Notes under the pieces: generated by a model
What the model saw: only the letters and a program-made list of their open reading frames with translations
The model's database searches: none
Told to the model about the DNA's origin: nothing
Made by a program: the position numbers and the translations under genes
Virus record (IMG/VR): IMGVR_UViG_3300043411_001946
Location: 1-31,125 of that record
Reading direction: 5' to 3' (one strand)
Length of the DNA stretch: 31,125 bases
Source: a virus
In this document: positions 27,981 through 31,125 of the stretch, piece after piece
How positions within the stretch are numbered: the first letter of the stretch is position 1
Layout of the letters: every line of letters begins with the position of its first letter

Positions 27981-28773
27981 TGCGCGGCTTTCCGGTGAGC
28001 GCGGGCGGCCCACTCTTCGATGGCGATGGATTCCATGGCGCGCAGGTCTTCGAGCAGGGTGCCGAGTGACCAGGGCGGCTTGGCGCGGGGGCGAAAGCCC
28101 TGGGCCTGGAGGTAGGCGCAGACGCCTGCGTAGTCGAGCCCGGTGGGCTGGCCGGCCATGCCGGCGTAGCGCCATTGGGTTTGCACGGCCATCCATGCCG
28201 CCCAGGCAGGGGCGTTGCAGGGCCAGAGCACAGCGGTGGGCGGGGCTGACACGGCGGGCGGCGCGCCGACGATGCGCAGGCCGAAAGCGGCGGCGGCGGC
28301 GTTGAGGTCTTCGTCGGGGTCGGCGGGCGAGCCAGCATGCGCGGGGCCTTGGTCGTCTTCTGGGGGGGGTGTCTCAAGCTGGCCACGCGCCCACAGGCGT
28401 GTCAGCCGCCGGAGTTTTTTCGGCGGCCGGCGTCACCGTCGTTGGCGAAGATGGCTTTCTGGTAGGCCATGAAAATGAGCATCTCGGCGCCGAGGACGGT
28501 GAGCATCTGGCCGAAGGCTTCGGGGCTGAAATCGGCGGGCTTACCGTCTCGCAGCACGAGTTGCTGGCCGCGCCAGCCGGTGATGTGGTCCTGCAGGAAG
28601 TCGGTGACGGACTGGTGCGGGTTCTCGGCCTTGGGGCCGAAGTGCTGCTGGTACTGCTCCAGGCTGAGGCGGCGGGCGCTGAGGTGGAAGAAGAAGTTGC
28701 GGCGCACGCGGCCGCTTTGGACGTCGAGGGTGACGGGGAAGTCGAGGGTGTCTTCGATGGCGAGGGTGTACAT
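27977..28773 (-). CDS. frameshifted tail assembly chaperone (GT-like, with DUF1799), 265 aa
   Basis: Product of a -1 shift at A AAA AAC (28414-28420). The first 120 residues are those of the short chaperone; after the shift, translation continues LRRLTRLWARGQLETPPPED and reaches the DUF1799 part: WAAWMAVQTQWRYAGMAGQP, TGLDYAGVCAYLQAQGFRPR. The shifted frame is open for 145 codons back to the slip site, and has no need of its own start. As in lambda gpG/gpGT, the minor long form would bind tail tube subunits while the shared part coats the tape measure. A stand-alone start inside the second frame (28252) is the alternative. Confidence 0.8.
28402..28773 (-). CDS. tail assembly chaperone, short form (G-like), 123 aa
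   Basis: Starts MYTLAIEDTLDFPVTLDVQS and continues with NFFFHLSARRLSLEQYQQHF, TDFLQDHITGWRGQQLVLRD, and PEAFGQMLTVLGAEMLIFMA. Position between tail tube and tape measure, size, and the slippery site three codons before the stop (RRKNSGG) identify it as the G-type chaperone of a lambda-like tail module. It acts in the cytoplasm during tail assembly and is absent from virions. Confidence 0.85.
   Translation of the reverse strand: MYTLAIEDTLDFPVTLDVQSGRVRRNFFFHLSARRLSLEQYQQHFGPKAENPHQSVTDFLQDHITGWRGQQLVLRDGKPADFSPEAFGQMLTVLGAEMLIFMAYQKAIFANDGDAGRRKNSGG
28414..28420 (-). other. programmed -1 ribosomal frameshift site A AAA AAC
   Basis: In the zero frame the codons are CGA AAA AAC TCC, giving the X XXY YYZ heptamer A AAA AAC, one of the most efficient -1 slip sites in bacteria. 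The stop follows three codons later (TCC GGC GGC TGA). GC-rich sequence just downstream could form a stimulatory stem. Confidence 0.88.
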
Positions 28774-28790
28774 GGCGGGACTGGTGTGGG

Positions 28791-29744
28791 TTACAGGACG
28801 ACGATGCGGACTTCGTCGTTGCCGACGATGGGCTCGGCGTTGAAGTCGTTGGAGAGCAGCAGGGTCCCCTCGTATTCGTCGTATTTGGGGTTCAAACGCA
28901 CGGCGCGGGGAACGTGAATCAGCACCCGCTTGCCGGCGCCGCTGCCATGCAGCAGGCTGACGGCGGTGGGGGTGCTGGCGTTGATGGCGGCGCGCATGGC
29001 CACCTCTTGCGCGCCAGTGACCTCGATGGAGAACTTGCCGGTGGGCTTGCGATCGGTGATGTCAACGCTGGCGCAGCCGAGCATGGCGATGTACTTGGCG
29101 TCGTTGGCCATGTCGAGGCTGAGGCCTCGGCTGCAGTACTCGGTGCCGCCGGTGATGGCGCCGGCAGCGTAGGCGGCGCCTAGCGTGAGCTTGCCGGTGT
29201 TGATGTTGTTGACGACTTCGGGCAATTGCCAAGCGGTGAGGTCGTTGGCCGGCGTGGCCGCCGCGACGGAGCCGCCATCGATGCCGACGAAGCTGAACTT
29301 GAGCGTGGGGCGGTCGCCTTCGGGTTCCTCGAAGCTCACAGTGCCCACGCAACCGAGGGCGGTGTGGATGACCCCGTCCTTGCTGTACTTGATGGTGAGG
29401 GTCTTGAGGCCGTCGCTGACCGGGGTGTACTCGACCATGGTGGCGGCGGTGACGACCTCGGCGAATGCGCAGGCGAGCAGCAGCTTGCCCCACGGCGGCG
29501 CGGTGCCGGCGGTGCCGCTGGTGGACAGCTCGATGGTGATGTCGATCTTGACGTTGCGCGTGCCGACCAGGGTGCCGCCGTGGCCCATGGTGGGTCGGAT
29601 CAGGTTGCGGTCAACGTTTTTGTATTCGACGTCGAAGCTGTTGTCACCGATGAGCAGGGCGTCGGCGGCAGCAGGTGCAGCATCGGTGCCGGCGGTGGCT
29701 TCGATCTTGGCGAGGATGACGGTTCTATTGGTCTTGCGTGGCAT
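28791..29744 (-). CDS. major tail tube protein, 317 aa
   Basis: Starts MPRKTNRTVILAKIEATAGT, the usual opening of this tail tube family (K.E...GTD..P). Middle stretches GHGGTLVGTRNVKIDITIEL, PVSDGLKTLTIKYSKDGVIH and GTVSFEEPEGDRPTLKFSFV are beta-rich and fit the tube-subunit fold. Its position directly before the chaperone gene supports this. It polymerises around the tape measure. A strong separate function is not suggested by any part. Confidence 0.85.
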   Translation of the reverse strand: MPRKTNRTVILAKIEATAGTDAAPAAADALLIGDNSFDVEYKNVDRNLIRPTMGHGGTLVGTRNVKIDITIELSTSGTAGTAPPWGKLLLACAFAEVVTAATMVEYTPVSDGLKTLTIKYSKDGVIHTALGCVGTVSFEEPEGDRPTLKFSFVGIDGGSVAAATPANDLTAWQLPEVVNNINTGKLTLGAAYAAGAITGGTEYCSRGLSLDMANDAKYIAMLGCASVDITDRKPTGKFSIEVTGAQEVAMRAAINASTPTAVSLLHGSGAGKRVLIHVPRAVRLNPKYDEYEGTLLLSNDFNAEPIVGNDEVRIVVL

Positions 29745-29750
29745 GGCGGG

Positions 29751-29903
29751 TTACTCGGTGGGTAGGGTGGCGGGCGACTCGTCCAGCGGGCGCAGGGAGC
29801 CGTCGGGCAAGCGTTCGAAGCGGCCGCCGACCTGGGGGTCGGCGGGGACGGGCGCGGCCGCGGCGGCGGGGATGGCGGGCGGGTCGGAGGGCTTGGCTTT
29901 CAT
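29751..29903 (-). CDS. small hypothetical protein between tail terminator and tube genes, 50 aa
   Basis: Starts MKAKPSDPPAIPAAAAAPVP. The second half (GGRFERLPDGSLRPLDESPA) looks like a short beta hairpin plus a tail. Small proline-rich proteins are often found at this place in siphophage tail modules. Function unknown. Five bases separate it from the upstream stop. Confidence 0.6.
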   Translation of the reverse strand: MKAKPSDPPAIPAAAAAPVPADPQVGGRFERLPDGSLRPLDESPATLPTE

Positions 29904-29908
29904 GGCGA

Positions 29909-30358
29909 TCAACTCCAGGGCTGCAGGGTGGCGGCGGGCGTGCGGTGCACGACGGTGAGGCGCAAGGTGGCGCAGGTGTAGGCGGTGTCGTCGGCGTCGT
30001 GGTCCCACTCCACCGTGGCGTCGTCGGTGACTTGCAGCAGGCCGAGACCTGGCGCGGCGAAGTCGTGCAGACGTGTGTGCGCGTCGGCCAGGAGGGCGTC
30101 GGCGGCGGTGTCGGCGGCGGGGCCGCCGGGCGCGGCGCGGGCGGCGCATTCGACGATGACGACGGTGCGCCAGTCGGTGGCCTGCAGCACGGGGTGCGTG
30201 GCCTGGGTGTCGGACAGGCGCAGGTTGATGGCGCTGGCTTCTTCCTGCGCGATGGGGCGCGTGCGGCCGGCGTACACCCTGCCGCCGGCGAGCGCGGGGG
30301 CGGCGAGCAATGCGGCCTGCAGGGCATCGCGCAACTGCAGGAAGGCGGTGCCGCTCAT
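29909..30358 (-). CDS. tail terminator protein, 149 aa
   Basis: Starts MSGTAFLQLRDALQAALLAA; its ATG overlaps the upstream stop. It has the features of the lambda gpU/gpZ-type proteins: an N-terminal helix, AGRTRPIAQEEASAINLRLS, ATDWRTVVIVECAARA, a helix with DALLADAHTRLHDFA, then VEWDHDADDTAYTCATLRLT. Placement between neck and tube genes agrees. It caps the tail tube and joins it to the head. Confidence 0.7.
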   Translation of the reverse strand: MSGTAFLQLRDALQAALLAAPALAGGRVYAGRTRPIAQEEASAINLRLSDTQATHPVLQATDWRTVVIVECAARAAPGGPAADTAADALLADAHTRLHDFAAPGLGLLQVTDDATVEWDHDADDTAYTCATLRLTVVHRTPAATLQPWS

Positions 30359-30681
30359 TGGGCGCGCTCCAGCAGCAGCAGGGACATACCGGTTCCGTCG
30401 GGGTGGTGCTCGGCGGCGCGCCAACGGGTGACGGCGCCGAGGTAGGTGACTTCGACGGCGGCCCCGGTGAAGGGCGCGGGGACGGCGGCGGTTGGGACGG
30501 TGATGGCCGGGGCCGTGGCGGCCATGCCCGAGCTGCCGACTTCGGCCAGGACGTAGTCGTTGTCGAAGATGCCGGCGAAAGGCGTGCCCCCGGCCACGCT
30601 GATGCTGGCGTTGGCCAGCGCGCCCAGCACGTCGGCGTTGACCTGCTGCTCGATGGCGGCGAAGGGGGTGCGCGGGGCCAT
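30355..30681 (-). CDS. head-tail joining/neck protein, 108 aa
   Basis: Starts MAPRTPFAAIEQQVNADVLG, one base after the capsid gene stop. The pattern FAAIE..V....L..LANASI, FAGIFDNDYVLAEVGSSGMA, then VEVTYLGAVTRWRAAEHHPD matches small head-completion proteins of the lambda FII kind (dimerising beta fold binding the connector). Identification rests mainly on position and this outline. Confidence 0.6.
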   Translation of the reverse strand: MAPRTPFAAIEQQVNADVLGALANASISVAGGTPFAGIFDNDYVLAEVGSSGMAATAPAITVPTAAVPAPFTGAAVEVTYLGAVTRWRAAEHHPDGTGMSLLLLERAQ

Positions 30682-30682
30682 G

Positions 30683-31125
30683 TCAGTACGCCTTGGCGCG
30701 CTGCAGCATGGCGGGACGCGTGCAGATGTGCAGCGGGTAGCTGTAGACCTCGGGCTTGATCCAGGCGTTGCGGTCCCGGTCGGGGATGAGCATGGCGTAG
30801 GAGGGCTGGCCGGGGGTGTTGACGAAGTCGAAGGTCTCGGCCGGGCTTTGGGCGACCTCGAACACGTCTTTGCCGCCCACGGGGTAGAACTTGCACTGAC
30901 CGGGTGTGATGGCAACGGTGCTGTTGTCGTCGGTGCCGCGGTAGTTCCAGAAGGTGATGCCGCCGAAGCGGATACTGTCGAAGGCAACGGCGTTGCGCAG
31001 TTCGGCGGCGGCCTGCTGGTTGAGCCAGGTGTCGCGCACGTGGTCGTGGGCGACGAACTTGTCGAAGAAGTCGTCGCCGGCCAGGGCGTGCACCTGGGTG
31101 CTGGGCAGCCAGCCGCCCTGCGCGG
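30683..31125 (-). CDS. major capsid protein, gpE-like, C-terminal part (5' partial)
   Basis: The frame is open to the end of the window, so the N-terminal half lies outside. Visible blocks are HALAGDDFFDKFVAHDHVRD, FDSIRFGGITFWNYRGTDDN, CKFYPVGGKDVFEVAQSPAE, TFDFVNTPGQPSYAMLIPDR, and NAWIKPEVYSYPLHICTRPA. The GDDFFD, FGG..F..YRG and YP.HICTRPA steps are typical for the phage capsid E family (HK97 fold). It forms the head shell and is first in the visible part of the late operon. Confidence 0.88.
   Translation of the reverse strand, partial: AQGGWLPSTQVHALAGDDFFDKFVAHDHVRDTWLNQQAAAELRNAVAFDSIRFGGITFWNYRGTDDNSTVAITPGQCKFYPVGGKDVFEVAQSPAETFDFVNTPGQPSYAMLIPDRDRNAWIKPEVYSYPLHICTRPAMLQRAKAY

Overview
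The window is a GC-rich, tightly packed stretch of a tailed (siphovirus-like) phage or prophage. Its gene families point to a Burkholderiales host, most likely Comamonadaceae: a DUF1566/Lcl protein beside retroelement debris, a long phage ParB, DUF4406, HNH genes, a GH24 lysozyme, and gpE-like capsid with lambda-type tail genes. I see no clear chromosomal genes, no integrase and no attachment site. The window cuts into genes at both ends.

Left part (1-5470, + strand). This is an early or middle operon with ATGA-type overlaps. It starts with the 3' end of a DUF1566 gene of the kind targeted by diversity-generating retroelements (DGRs). Next comes an ORF that looks like the first residues of an Avd-type accessory protein fused to the last ~90 residues of a DGR reverse transcriptase, so a deletion appears to have killed the retroelement. 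Small unknowns, a winged-helix-like protein, ParB, a DUF4406 protein and more small phage proteins follow.

Middle part (5282-11704). A 3,205-bp segment is present twice in direct tandem, with a 13-bp microhomology at the outer ends and the junction. Each unit holds + strand genes (including two HNH-type genes and an odd tRNA-Gly(CCC) with a very long variable arm, bounded by 73-bp direct repeats) facing - strand genes (a promoter with operator, two small ORFs and an XRE/YdiL-like regulator). The two strands meet at a mosaic junction containing a scrap of an SOS-response-associated peptidase gene.

Accessory leftward mini-operons (7190-13821). These are the most unusual part. Three leftward promoters, one of them doubled by the duplication, share one design: a -35 hexamer TTGNNY, a 17-bp spacer filled by a palindromic operator, a -10 CATAAT, then exactly 7 nt and ATGGTG. 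Two carry the operator TGTTCC-N6-GGAACA. The third carries ATGCATCTA-TTTT-TAGATGCAT. Two of the operons end in a DNA-binding gene: XRE/YdiL-like (compare Aca2) and KorA/TrfB-like. The promoter-proximal genes are small and unrecognised. This is the architecture of autoregulated acr-aca (anti-CRISPR) loci, so these small proteins are good candidates for counter-defence or other takeover factors. That role is inference.

Right part (14249-31125, - strand). This is the late operon, read leftward and closed by a strong intrinsic terminator. In transcription order it holds the major capsid protein (partial), neck/head completion, tail terminator, a small protein, tail tube, a tail-assembly chaperone with a clear -1 frameshift site (A AAA AAC) into a DUF1799 frame, a 1,805-aa tape measure, one tail-tip protein, two tail-fibre proteins sharing an N-terminal module (one with an SGNH esterase domain), a fibre-associated protein, two linked membrane-anchored unknowns, and a lysis cassette (coiled-coil membrane protein, SAR endolysin, small membrane protein, Rz with embedded Rz1). 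Large ORFs antisense to these genes are shadows of GC-rich codon use and are left out.
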